Shown here: positions 8,700 through 17,054 of the stretch, in pieces
How the letters are laid out: the number at the start of each line of letters is the position of its first letter
Position numbering within the stretch: position 1 is the stretch's first letter
Origin: Fimbriiglobus ruber
GTDB lineage: Bacteria > Planctomycetota > Planctomycetia > Gemmatales > Gemmataceae
Length of the DNA stretch: 64,000 bases
Assembly (NCBI RefSeq): GCF_002197845.1
Contig: NZ_NIDE01000019.1
Coordinates: forward strand, 434,001 to 498,000
Direction: 5' to 3'
Translations under genes and position numbers: made by a program
The notes under the pieces: model-generated
The model's input: only the letters and a program-made list of their open reading frames with translations
What the model was told of the DNA's origin: nothing
Database searches by the model: none

Positions 8700-10097
8700 A
8701 TGCCCTCGCTCCCGTCCCGCCCCTTCTACGCCTGCGATGGCGTGTCTCGCCGCGAGGCCATTCGCGTCGGCGGTCTCGGTGCCTTCGGTCTGACCTTGCC
8801 GGGCTTGCTCCGCGCCCGGGCCGCTGCCGGAGAAGTGCCCACGACTTCCGCGAGGCGGCCGAAATCGTGCATCCTGCTTTTCCTTCTGGGAGCCCCGCCC
8901 CAGCAAGAGACGTGGGACCCGAAGCCGGACGCCCCGGCCGAAGTGCGTGGCGACCTGGGCGTGATCCGGTCGGCCACGCCCGGCCTCATCCTCGGCGAGC
9001 TGATGCCAAAAACAGCCCGCCTGACGGAGAAAATTGCCGTCCTTCGTGCGGTCCAAACGAACGACAACGCGCACTCCTCCAGCGGCTACTACATGACCAC
9101 CGGCTTACCGCACGCGCCGCAGGGCGTGGAGAATGCCAAGCCCGGGGCGCCGAACGACTGGCCGGCCGTGGGCGCGGTGGTGCGAAAATTCTTGCGTGGA
9201 AGCGGGACACTCCCGACAGCCATTTCCCTGCCGGAACAAGCCGAAAACGACGGCAATTTAACCTGGCCCGGCCAGGACGCGGGCTTCCTCGGCCGCGCGT
9301 TCGACCCCTGGCTGTTGAAGTGTGCGCCCGAGTCCGCCAGGTTTGAACTACCGGGGCTGGACCTTCCACCCGACGTTCCGCCGGTTCGGTTCGACGCCCG
9401 GCGGTCGCTCCTCGAACAAGTCGGCTCGCACTTCGATCACATCGACCGGACGGGCGGCCCGTCGAGTTTGCACCAGTCGCACGCCCGACAGGCTTACGAC
9501 CTGATCGCGTCCCGCGCCGCCCGGCAGGCGTTCGACCTCAACGCCGAAGACCCGCGGCTCCGCGATCGCTACGGGCGGTATCGCTTCGGGCAGAGCGTTT
9601 TGCTCGCCCGGCGGTTGGTCGAAGCGGGCGTGCCGTTGGTGCGCGTCAACTGGACGCGGGTGCCCGGCGCGCTGAACAACGGACACTGGGACACGCACTC
9701 GAAAAACACCGCCGCTCTCAAACAGCTGATGCCTTTGCTCGACCAGACCTATTCCACGCTGCTCGAAGATCTCGGCGACCGCGGTCTACTCGACGACACG
9801 CTGGTCATCTGGGCGGCCGAGTTCGGCCGCACGCCGAAGATCAACGGGGCGGCCGGGCGGGACCACTGGGGGCACGTGTTTTCGGTCGCGCTGGCCGGGG
9901 GCGGAGTCCGCGGCGGAACGGTGTACGGGGCGTCGGACAAAATCGCCGCGTTTCCGAAAGACGGAATCGTGCGTCCCCAGGATTTGACGGCGACCATCTT
10001 CCACACTGTCGGCGTTCCGCTCGATAGCGAAATCACGGACACGCTCGGCCGCCCCCTCGCGGTCACAAGAGGCGAAGTGATCCGCCAGATCATGTAA
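8700..10097 (+). CDS. DUF1501 domain protein (sulfatase-like), Tat-exported
   Basis: 465 residues, ATG 8700. The N-terminus has SRREAIRVGGLGAFGLTLPGLL, a twin-arginine-like signal. The body follows the DUF1501 pattern, a family related in fold to alkaline phosphatases and sulfatases: LFLLGAPPQQETWDPKP near 60, LRAVQTNDNAHSSSGYYMTTG near 118, and near the C-terminus WAAEFGRTPKINGAAGRDHWGHVF with GGGVRGGTVYGASD. The usual planctomycete partner, a DUF1549/DUF1553 protein, is not beside it; it is divergent from the DUF1080 gene. Role unknown; the family is strongly expanded in planctomycetes. Confidence 0.9.
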   Translation: MPSLPSRPFYACDGVSRREAIRVGGLGAFGLTLPGLLRARAAAGEVPTTSARRPKSCILLFLLGAPPQQETWDPKPDAPAEVRGDLGVIRSATPGLILGELMPKTARLTEKIAVLRAVQTNDNAHSSSGYYMTTGLPHAPQGVENAKPGAPNDWPAVGAVVRKFLRGSGTLPTAISLPEQAENDGNLTWPGQDAGFLGRAFDPWLLKCAPESARFELPGLDLPPDVPPVRFDARRSLLEQVGSHFDHIDRTGGPSSLHQSHARQAYDLIASRAARQAFDLNAEDPRLRDRYGRYRFGQSVLLARRLVEAGVPLVRVNWTRVPGALNNGHWDTHSKNTAALKQLMPLLDQTYSTLLEDLGDRGLLDDTLVIWAAEFGRTPKINGAAGRDHWGHVFSVALAGGGVRGGTVYGASDKIAAFPKDGIVRPQDLTATIFHTVGVPLDSEITDTLGRPLAVTRGEVIRQIM

Positions 10098-10189
10098 AAC
10101 GGATTCTTAATGATCTATGAGTGCCGAAAAACTTGTGGGGCGTGGGTCGAGCATCGGATATAAGAGGGTGGATTTCAAACCGTCTTGAT

Positions 10190-10205
10190 TGGCACTCGAA
10201 CTGCA
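10190..10205 (+). promoter_or_regulatory. Candidate sigma-54 promoter (-24/-12) for symporter
   Basis: TGGCACTCGAACTGCA matches the sigma-54 consensus TGGCACG-N4-TTGCA at 10 of 12 informative positions and keeps the key GG and GC pairs at the right spacing. The predicted RNA start is about 10216, only 12 bases before the ATG at 10228, which is short and lowers confidence. Confidence 0.4.
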
Positions 10206-10227
10206 TGGCGAAGCGGTTTTTTCTTCC

Positions 10228-11730
10228 ATGCACCAACTCAGCCCGCTCGACCTCACCATCGTCGCCGTTTACATCCTGGGGATGACGGCACTCGGGGCGT
10301 GGTTTACCCGCTCGCAAAAGGATTTGCGGACGTATTTCGTCGGCGGGCGGAACGTCGGATGGTTCCTGGTGTTCGTTTCGATTGTGGCGACCGAGACGAG
10401 CGCGGTCACGTATCTCAGCGTCCCCGGCGTCGGCTTTAACCGCAACGGCGGCAACCTGACCTTTCTCCAGCTTTCTTTCGGCTACATCATCGGTCGTTGC
10501 CTGATCGCATGGTTCCTTTTGCCGCAGTTCATGCGGGGCGACTTGTTCAGCGGCTATCAGGTTCTTCAGGAGCGATTCGGCCCCGCCGTTCAGCGTGTTG
10601 CGAGCGGGCTCTTCCTCGTCACTCGTACCGTCGCCGACGGGTTGCGGATTTTCCTCACCGCGCTGTTGCTCCAATATGTCGGCTGGGGTGTCGAAGTGTC
10701 GATTTTAGCGGTGGGCTTCGTCACTATCGTCTACACCTACCTTGGCGGGATGAAAGCCGTAATCTGGACTGACTTGATCCAGTTTGTCATCAAGATCGCC
10801 GGGGCATTACTCGCCGGTGTGTTCGTGTTGAAGTTGTTACCCGGCGGTTGGGGTCAGTTCCTGGCCGATGGGGAAGCCGCCGGGAAGTTCAAACTTTTGG
10901 AGACGACCTTCGATCCTGTCGTGCCTTACAACTTGTGGGCCGGTTTGGTCGGTGGGGCTGTCTTTTCCATGGCCAGCCACGGTGCCGACCAACTGATGGT
11001 GCAGCGTTACCTGTGTGCCCGATCACTCGGCCACGCCCGGTTCGCGCTGGTCCTCAGTGGGTTCACCGTCCTGGCCCAGTTCCTGTTGTTTCTGGCCGTC
11101 GGGATCGGGATGTATTTACTGAACGAAGCCGGCGAATTTCCCCTCCCGGACGGCGTCCGGAATGACGAAGTCTTCGGGCTCTTCATCGTGACCAAACTGC
11201 CGACGGGGGTCGTGGGCCTATTGGTGGCGGCCGTCCTGGCTGCCGCTATGTCGACACTCTCGTCGTCACTCAACAGCTCCGCGAACGCCATCGTCACGGA
11301 TTTTTACCGTCCGCTACGACCCCTGCATTCGGAATTGTGGTATGTTCGGCTTTCCCGGATCATGACTGTCGTCTGCGGGATCATTCAGATGGCTGTGGCA
11401 TTTACCGCGTATCGATCCGGCGGTAGTAAAAGTGTCGTGGAGCAGGTTCTGGCTGTCGCCGGATTTACGACGGGCTTACTGTTAGGGCTGTTTATCCTGG
11501 GAAGTCTGCGTCGGCCGGTGCAGTCTTCCGCCGCTCTCGTCGGAATGCTTTGCGGCTTCACGGCCGTACTGGTCGTCTGGCTGTTCTCGGTGTTCGGCAG
11601 CCAGCTGTTAGCCTGGCCCTGGTACGCGCCGCTCGGTTGCGGAACAACTGTTCTGGTTGCCTTCGTCACTCAGTCATTGATGACGATAACGAGTGACGGG
11701 AAATCAACGGATGCTCATTTGAGTAGCTGA
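10228..11730 (+). CDS. Sodium:solute symporter (SSS family)
   Basis: 500 residues from ATG 10228, chosen over an upstream TTG because the family N-terminus (LDLTIVAVYILGMTALG) then begins near residue 6. About 13 hydrophobic segments are visible. Family features include YFVGGRNVGWF, ATETSAVTYLSVPGVGF, YLGGMKAVIWTDLIQ and AAMSTLSSSLNSSANAIVTDFYRP, the last being the sodium-site region. SSS carriers bring sugars, sialic acids or amino acids into the cell with sodium. It is followed after 100 bp by the MurQ-kinase fusion, so N-acetylmuramic acid or a related amino sugar is the most likely substrate; that is inference from context. No PTS-type MurP is present. Confidence 0.92.
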   Translation: MHQLSPLDLTIVAVYILGMTALGAWFTRSQKDLRTYFVGGRNVGWFLVFVSIVATETSAVTYLSVPGVGFNRNGGNLTFLQLSFGYIIGRCLIAWFLLPQFMRGDLFSGYQVLQERFGPAVQRVASGLFLVTRTVADGLRIFLTALLLQYVGWGVEVSILAVGFVTIVYTYLGGMKAVIWTDLIQFVIKIAGALLAGVFVLKLLPGGWGQFLADGEAAGKFKLLETTFDPVVPYNLWAGLVGGAVFSMASHGADQLMVQRYLCARSLGHARFALVLSGFTVLAQFLLFLAVGIGMYLLNEAGEFPLPDGVRNDEVFGLFIVTKLPTGVVGLLVAAVLAAAMSTLSSSLNSSANAIVTDFYRPLRPLHSELWYVRLSRIMTVVCGIIQMAVAFTAYRSGGSKSVVEQVLAVAGFTTGLLLGLFILGSLRRPVQSSAALVGMLCGFTAVLVVWLFSVFGSQLLAWPWYAPLGCGTTVLVAFVTQSLMTITSDGKSTDAHLSS

Positions 11731-11736
11731 TGAGAC

Positions 11737-11782
11737 TGCTTGTGCCCGGCATGCCGCTTGCATAACAGGTTTGGCACAAGCA
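11737..11782. promoter_or_regulatory. Inverted repeat enclosing a sigma-54-like site
   Basis: Arms TGCTTGTGCC (11737-11746) and GGCACAAGCA (11773-11782) are perfect 10-bp complements with a 26-base spacer. The spacer contains CGGCATGCCGCTTGCA (11747-11762), which matches the sigma-54 consensus at 10 of 12 informative positions with the GG and GC pairs intact. A start about 11773 would give a 58-base leader before the ATG at 11831. The repeat could be an operator or an RNA hairpin. Confidence 0.4.
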
Positions 11783-11830
11783 TGATATTACTAATTTTCC
11801 ATTGTGCCGCTCCCTGGTCGGTTTTTACAC

Positions 11831-13693
11831 ATGGACGAACTTTTAACGGAAGCCCGCAACCCGGCGTCGACTCACCTGGACGAATTATCCGCGCTTCAAT
11901 TCGTCCGGTTGATGAACGCCGAGGACGCGAAGGTCATATCGGCCGTGGCTTCCCAGGCCGGCGTGATCGCCCGGGCGATTGATTTGATTGCCGATCGCCT
12001 CCGCGCCGGCGGTCGTCTCGTTTACGCCGGGGCGGGCACGTCCGGGCGACTGGGGATACTCGATGCGACCGAATGCCCGCCCACGTTCAATGCCCCGGCC
12101 GGGTTGGTGATCGGGGTCATCGCGGGTGGCCCGACCGCAGTTACGGCTGCCGTCGAGGGAGCTGAGGATCACCCCGAATTCGCCTCCAAAGACTTGGCCA
12201 ACATTTCGTTATCCGCGGCCGACGTTCTCGTCGGCATCGCCTCGAGCGGCCGAACGCCTTACGTTCTCGGGGCGGTGGAATACGCCCGCCGCGTCGGCGC
12301 GCGCACGATCGGGCTGTCGTGTAACGCCGATTCCCAAATCGTTCCCCGGGTCGATCTTGCGATTACGCCAGTGGTCGGGCCCGAAGTCCTGAGTGGGTCG
12401 ACGCGGCTCAAAGCCGGGACCGCGACGAAGCTCGTTCTGAACATGCTCAGCACCGGCGCCATGGTCCGGCTCGGGAAAACCTTCGGCAACCTGATGGTCG
12501 ACCTCCGGGCCACGAACGAGAAACTACGGCACCGCACGAACCGGATCGTTCGCGAGGCGACCGGCCTCGGTCGAGTGGAAGCCGACGCGCTGCTCGAACG
12601 GTGTCGCCGCGAGCTGAAAACAGCCCTTGTGGTTCAACTGGCCGGTGTGTCAGCGGAAGAAGCTCGCGACCGACTGCGACAGGCTGGCGGCTGGGTGCGT
12701 GCTGCCGTCGGCCGGAACGGGCACGCGACCCTGAAACACGATTCGGACGACCTCGTTCTCGGGTTCGACGGGGGCGGAACTCGCACCGTGGCACTGCTCG
12801 CAGCTCCCGACCCCACGGGCCACTGGCGATTACTCGGGCGGGGCGAAGCGGGCCCGAGCAACCGCCAGGCGATCGGAACGGCCGCCGCCCTAGCCGCGCT
12901 CGATGAGGCGGCCGAGCGGGCGTTCGCGGCGGCGGCCATCGTCCGCCGGCCCGTTCGGGCGGCTTGTCTCGGTCTGGCGGGGGCCGGCCGTCAGGAAGAC
13001 CAGGACGTGATTCGTGAGTGGGCCAGTAAGGTCGCCCTGGCGGAGACGGTCGACGTGATCGAAGACGCGGCGCTTTTGCCGGCCGCCGGCACGCCGGACG
13101 GGTGGGGCGTGGCGGTGGTGGCGGGCACCGGGTCGATGGCGTTCGCCTGCGGGCCGGACGGCCAGACGGCCCGCGCGGGCGGTTGGGGCCACCTTCTGGG
13201 CGACGAGGGGAGCGGGTACGCGATTGCCACCGCCGGGCTCCGGGCTGTCGCCAGGGCGGCCGACCGCCGCGGGCCTTCCACTTCGCTCACGGACCGCCTC
13301 CTCGCCGCCAACGGGCTCAAGCGGCCGGAAGAAATGGTCGGCGTCGTTTACCGCGACTACGACCGGACGGCCGTGGCCGCCCTCGCGCCGGTGGTCCTGG
13401 AGACCGCCGCGAACGGTGACTGGGTCGCTCTGGAAATCGTCCGCGCGGCGGCCGGCGAACTGGCAGCCGCGGTAGTCGCCGCCGCCCGCCCGCTCGGGCT
13501 CGGCCCCACGTTCCCGGTCGCCCTCGCGGGCGGCTTGCTCGCCTCGTCCCCCGCGTACCGCGAACTGTTCCTGGCGGCCCTCGTCGCCCGTGGAATCACG
13601 GCCACCCCCGTCACCGTCGTCGTCGAACCAGCCGAGGGCGCGGTCCGACTCGCCCTCGGCCTCGGTCAACCTGCCGTGGCCGCGTCAGCTTAA
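11831..13693 (+). CDS. murQ: Fused MurNAc-6-phosphate etherase and BadF-type amino-sugar kinase
   Basis: 620 residues from ATG 11831. Residues 1 to about 300 are a MurQ etherase: TEARNPASTHLDELS at the start, the SIS sugar-phosphate site GAGTSGRLGILDATECPPTF with the catalytic Glu, EGAEDHPE, SSGRTPYV and STRLKAGTATKLVLNMLST. MurQ splits MurNAc-6-P into GlcNAc-6-P and lactate. From about 310 a BadF/BadG/BcrA-type ATPase domain begins (LGFDGGGTRT), with LGLAGAGR, VVAGTGSMAF and GWGHLLGDEGSGYAIA; this family includes GlcNAc and MurNAc kinases. One polypeptide could thus phosphorylate MurNAc and then cleave it. It is 14 bp upstream of a glycoside hydrolase and follows a symporter: a peptidoglycan-sugar salvage operon. 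The kinase substrate is inferred. Confidence 0.92.
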   Translation: MDELLTEARNPASTHLDELSALQFVRLMNAEDAKVISAVASQAGVIARAIDLIADRLRAGGRLVYAGAGTSGRLGILDATECPPTFNAPAGLVIGVIAGGPTAVTAAVEGAEDHPEFASKDLANISLSAADVLVGIASSGRTPYVLGAVEYARRVGARTIGLSCNADSQIVPRVDLAITPVVGPEVLSGSTRLKAGTATKLVLNMLSTGAMVRLGKTFGNLMVDLRATNEKLRHRTNRIVREATGLGRVEADALLERCRRELKTALVVQLAGVSAEEARDRLRQAGGWVRAAVGRNGHATLKHDSDDLVLGFDGGGTRTVALLAAPDPTGHWRLLGRGEAGPSNRQAIGTAAALAALDEAAERAFAAAAIVRRPVRAACLGLAGAGRQEDQDVIREWASKVALAETVDVIEDAALLPAAGTPDGWGVAVVAGTGSMAFACGPDGQTARAGGWGHLLGDEGSGYAIATAGLRAVARAADRRGPSTSLTDRLLAANGLKRPEEMVGVVYRDYDRTAVAALAPVVLETAANGDWVALEIVRAAAGELAAAVVAAARPLGLGPTFPVALAGGLLASSPAYRELFLAALVARGITATPVTVVVEPAEGAVRLALGLGQPAVAASA

Positions 13694-13707
13694 AACTAAA
13701 GGCTATT

Positions 13708-15165
13708 ATGACCCGCCTGTTCTTTGGGATCCTCGCGTCCCTGGGGTTCTTCGTTGCCACTGCCCCCGCCGCGGACGGCCCGCCTCCGCTCGCCCGCGAG
13801 TTTCGCGGCGTCTGGGTCGCGACGGTCGGGAACATCGACTGGCCGTCGCGACCGGGATTGCCGGCCGAGAAACAGAAAGCGGAGCTTCTCGCGATTCTCG
13901 ACAAGGCGGTGGAACTGCACCTGAATGCCGTCATCTTCCAGGTCCGGCCGATGGCCGACGCCCTGTACGAGTCGAAGCTGGAGCCGTGGTCGGAATACCT
14001 GACCGGGACGATGGGGAAGGGGCCGGGGTACGACCCGCTCGCGTTCGCCGTGGCCGAAGCCCACGCCCGCGGGCTGGAACTCCACGCCTGGTTCAACCCG
14101 TACCGGGCTCGCCACCCGTCGGCCAAGTCCGTGGCCCCAGACGATCACATCACGAAGCGCCGCCCGGACCTCGCCAAGCCTTACGGCACCCATTACTGGA
14201 TGAATCCGACGCACCCGGACGTGCAAGAGCATTCCCTCGCGGTCGTCCTTGACGTGGTCAAGAGATACGACGTCGACGGCGTTCACATCGACGATTACTT
14301 CTACCCCTACAAGGAAAAAAATGCGGCCGGGGCGGTGATCCCGTTCCCCGACAACGACACGTGGGAGAAGTATCAGGCGGCGGGCGGGAAAGCCGGCCGC
14401 GACGATTGGCGGCGGGCAGCCGTGAACCAGTTCGTCGAGCGAATGTACAAGGAAGTGAAGGCGGCGAAGCCGTGGGTGAAAGTCGGCATCAGTCCGTTCG
14501 GCGTCTGGCGGCCGGGCAACCCGCCGGGCATCGCCGGCCTCGACCAGTACGCGGAACTGTACGCCGACGCGAAGCTGTGGCTCAACGAGGGCTGGGTGGA
14601 CTACTTTGCCCCGCAACTTTACTGGCGGATCGCCCAGGAGAAGCAGAGCTTCCCGAAACTCCTGGCGTGGTGGGCCGGCGAGAACGCCAAGAAGCGGCAT
14701 CTCTGGCCGGGGCTCTACACCGGCCGCGTGACCGGCACGGCCAAAGGGTGGCCGGCCAAGGAAATCGTCGACCAAATCGAGATCACACGGACTCGCCCGG
14801 ACGCGACCGGAGCCATTCACTTCAGCGCGAAAACCCTGGTTCGGAACGCGGGAGGCGTGGCCGACGAGTTGAGGAAGGTGTACGCCTCGCCGGCCCTGGT
14901 TCCGGCAAGCCCCTGGCTCGCCACCGGCTTACCACCCAAAAAGCCCAAACTGGTGCGGGAAATCGTGGGCGATCAAGCACTCCTTCGCATCGAGACCTCT
15001 TCCGAAACGCGGTTCGTCATGGTGCGAACGCTCTCGGATGAAAAATGGACGACCACCATCACCTCCGCGGTGGGCGAAAAGACCGCGATTCCTGTTTCCG
15101 GAGCCAAGCGTGTCGTCGTGAGTGTTCTGGATCGGACCGGCCGCGAGAGTGAAGCTGCCGAGTGA
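13708..15165 (+). CDS. Secreted GHL10-family (DUF187) glycoside hydrolase-like protein
   Basis: 485 residues, ATG 13708, 14 bp after the MurQ fusion. A signal peptide (TRLFFGILASLGFFVATAPAA) ends near residue 22. The TIM-barrel begins EFRGVWVATVGNIDWPS and contains FQVRPMADALY, LELHAWFNPYRA, YDVDGVHIDDYFYPY and VGISPFGVWRPG, the usual marks of GHL10/YngK-like proteins. After about residue 410 there is a small beta-sandwich-like tail (LLRIETSSETRFVMVRTLS). Given its operon it probably attacks peptidoglycan glycan chains or related cell-wall sugars outside the cytoplasm, feeding the symporter; the activity itself is unproven. Confidence 0.88.
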   Translation: MTRLFFGILASLGFFVATAPAADGPPPLAREFRGVWVATVGNIDWPSRPGLPAEKQKAELLAILDKAVELHLNAVIFQVRPMADALYESKLEPWSEYLTGTMGKGPGYDPLAFAVAEAHARGLELHAWFNPYRARHPSAKSVAPDDHITKRRPDLAKPYGTHYWMNPTHPDVQEHSLAVVLDVVKRYDVDGVHIDDYFYPYKEKNAAGAVIPFPDNDTWEKYQAAGGKAGRDDWRRAAVNQFVERMYKEVKAAKPWVKVGISPFGVWRPGNPPGIAGLDQYAELYADAKLWLNEGWVDYFAPQLYWRIAQEKQSFPKLLAWWAGENAKKRHLWPGLYTGRVTGTAKGWPAKEIVDQIEITRTRPDATGAIHFSAKTLVRNAGGVADELRKVYASPALVPASPWLATGLPPKKPKLVREIVGDQALLRIETSSETRFVMVRTLSDEKWTTTITSAVGEKTAIPVSGAKRVVVSVLDRTGRESEAAE

Positions 15166-15180
15166 CGGCTCAAACTCAAA

Positions 15181-15232
15181 ACAGAACAGGAGCGAGCCCG
15201 GGACCCATGTCCCGGGCTCGCTCCTGTTCTGT
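15181..15232. terminator. Perfect 24-bp stem-loop, bidirectional terminator
   Basis: Arms 15181-15204 and 15209-15232 pair without a mismatch around the 4-base loop CCAT. It lies between the convergent ends of the GHL10 gene (stop 15165) and the lipoprotein gene (stop 15258). The stem is unusually long and GC-rich. There is no long T-run, so release may depend on the stem alone. Confidence 0.75.
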
Positions 15233-15257
15233 GAGTCAAAGCCGTTTTCCGCGGGCG

Positions 15258-15722
15258 CTATTTCAATTCGATGTTCAAGCTGTTCGATCCGGGCTTGATC
15301 GGATAACTCAGGCCGGACTTGCTCGGGTCGTTGTATTTTGTGGGAATCGGAAACCAGAGTTTCGGGTCGGGTCCGGGCGGTGGCGGCGCCTTACCGGTCA
15401 CGCCCGCACGGTCGGCATTTTTCGCGCGAACACTATCGGCTTCGTCTTTCGGATTGGGACTATGAACAGTCACCGTCACGGTACCGGACGGGACTTTCCT
15501 GGCCGAGTAGTGCCCGTCCGCCTCGATCGGGACAACGACCGGCGCGACTTTGTCGGAGCCGATGAACACGACGCTTCCCGTCGACAAGGATTTGCCGTTC
15601 AGGGACACGACGCCGGACACTTCCGCCAAACCATCCGAACCGCCGCACCCGATCAGCAGGGCTGACGAGAAAAAGACGATCGGTGTAGCAACGTGGCGGA
15701 TCTTCAACCAGTCAACACTCAT
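15258..15722 (-). CDS. Lipoprotein with transthyretin/carboxypeptidase-regulatory-like fold
   Basis: 154 residues, ATG 15722. The N-terminus ends in a lipobox-like SALLIGC near residue 26, so it should be lipid-anchored. The body begins EVSGVVSLNGKSLSTGSVVFIG, then DGHYSARKVPSGTVTVTV, the repeating pattern of small planctomycete lipoproteins related to carboxypeptidase-regulatory domains. A Pro-rich loop (GKAPPPPGPDP) precedes a conserved C-terminal strand (NSLNIELK). It follows a DUF1559 gene by 37 bp on the same strand, an arrangement repeated at 47821-49153. Function is unknown; an envelope or pseudopilin-associated role is inferred. Confidence 0.8.
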   Translation of the reverse strand: MSVDWLKIRHVATPIVFFSSALLIGCGGSDGLAEVSGVVSLNGKSLSTGSVVFIGSDKVAPVVVPIEADGHYSARKVPSGTVTVTVHSPNPKDEADSVRAKNADRAGVTGKAPPPPGPDPKLWFPIPTKYNDPSKSGLSYPIKPGSNSLNIELK

Positions 15723-15759
15723 GGCTCATCTCCTGCACCAATAAGCGGTGTACGTGAGA

Positions 15760-16668
15760 TCAATACTGGCTCGCGTCCACGACTTCACCACCCGCGTAAG
15801 TCGCCAGTGCCGGTAGGAGTGATGCCGCGCTGTACGCGATAAACTTGATCGATCCGTCGCCGAAGAGCCAGTTCGAGCCACCGGTGTGGTAGCTGTAGAA
15901 GTGGTTGAAATTGCACGGGTTGGCCGGTCCGCCCGCGAGCGGCGGGGCAAAGTAGGTCGGCGTCGGCGGGCACGCGTTGCCGTTCTGATCGGAAGAGTAG
16001 ATGTTGTGCGTGTTCGCTACGCCCCACCAGGTGTCCACGTTGCCGGAACTGAACCAACCCCACGTCAGATCCGACGAGATCGGCCGCTCACCGGCCATGA
16101 GGGTATTGCTCAACCCGTCCGTCACACTGATCAGCGTTTTACGCGGGTGGTAGGCGTTCAAAATCCCTTCGTGGGGCGAACTCGCCGTCGTGCTGCCGTC
16201 GTCGTAATCGTACCCGGCCACGGCGACGTAATCCGTACCCGGCCATTGATGTCCGGAGGAAGAACTCGTGTAAGTCTGGGAGGCCATCGACCGCGGCTCG
16301 GACGGGCAGATGTAAGTCGTCACCCCGACTCCCCCTGGAGTCGCCGGGTTGGTGGAACTCGGGCCGTAAGTCGAATACATCGAGTTGTAAATGTTCTGCT
16401 GCTCGATGTACGGAAGTAGTACGACGAGCCAGCTACCGAAGTAAGGAGAGAAATCGTGTGCCGCCGGGGTGTACCCGTAGACGCCCGCGTAGTTGTGGAC
16501 CGCGAGGCCGATTTGCTTGAGGTTGTTGGCGCACTTGGCCCGGGCGGCGGCTTCCCGCACTTTTTGGACGGCCGGAAGGAGGAGCCCGATCAGAATCGCA
16601 ATGATCGCGATCACCACGAGTAATTCGATGAGCGTAAACCCCGCCCGCCGGCGGTTAGCAAAAGGCAT
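15760..16668 (-). CDS. DUF1559 pseudopilin-like secreted protein
   Basis: 302 residues from ATG 16668, chosen because it places the prepilin motif [19 protein letters not shown] at residues 7-25 as in type IV pilins and type II secretion pseudopilins; GGGGA precedes the start. A prepilin peptidase would cut before the Phe. The N-terminal helix continues [24 protein letters not shown], then comes the DUF1559 body (YICPSEPRS, DGLSNTLMAGE) and the C-terminal HTGGSNWLFGDGSIKF signature. Planctomycetes carry many such paralogues and their role is not established. A sigma-54-like sequence lies 58 bp upstream, and a lipoprotein gene follows. Confidence 0.92.
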   Translation of the reverse strand: MPFANRRRAGFTLIELLVVIAIIAILIGLLLPAVQKVREAAARAKCANNLKQIGLAVHNYAGVYGYTPAAHDFSPYFGSWLVVLLPYIEQQNIYNSMYSTYGPSSTNPATPGGVGVTTYICPSEPRSMASQTYTSSSSGHQWPGTDYVAVAGYDYDDGSTTASSPHEGILNAYHPRKTLISVTDGLSNTLMAGERPISSDLTWGWFSSGNVDTWWGVANTHNIYSSDQNGNACPPTPTYFAPPLAGGPANPCNFNHFYSYHTGGSNWLFGDGSIKFIAYSAASLLPALATYAGGEVVDASQY

Positions 16669-16724
16669 GGTTATTCCCCGGAAATCAGATGAAGCAACGT
16701 GGAGAGGTGTTGAAACTGTTGATA

Positions 16725-16740
16725 TGCACGTGCCGTACCC
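16725..16740 (-). promoter_or_regulatory. Weak sigma-54-like site upstream of DUF1559 gene
   Basis: On the minus strand the sequence reads GGGTACGGCACGTGCA: 9 of 12 informative positions of the sigma-54 consensus, with GG and GC pairs in place. It shares GGTACG-N4-TGCA-type spacing with the site at 18133-18148, and its distance to the start codon (about 58 bp) is close to that site's (about 54 bp). Confidence 0.3.
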
Positions 16741-16993
16741 GTCTCGTGCCGTGTCTTCGTTTTTCCCAACGATCCTCAAAAATCGAAGAAAAAAACTGAA
16801 AACAGGATGATGGGCGAAACCAGGACACAGCAGCCAGATTGATCACGGGGTGTCGGTTTTTCGACGCGGTGACGATGACATGTCATTATCTCAACGGAAA
16901 TCCATTGGCTTGAGCCCGGCAGACAGCCTTGATGGGCCGGCTCCGCCGGTTACCTCGGAAGGACGCGATCGGTTTCAGAATACGAAAACGCTA

Positions 16994-17025
16994 GGACGGC
17001 AACGGTTTTCGCCCCGTTGCCGTCC
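16994..17025 (-). terminator. Terminator hairpin after second DUF1559 gene
   Basis: GGACGGCAACGG (16994-17005) pairs with CCGTTGCCGTCC (17014-17025), a 12-bp perfect stem with an 8-base loop. On the minus strand it lies 29 bp past the stop at 17055 and is followed by TAGCGTTTTCG, a short T-run. Confidence 0.65.
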
Positions 17026-17054
17026 GAAATGTGATGATACTCAATGGCTCGACG

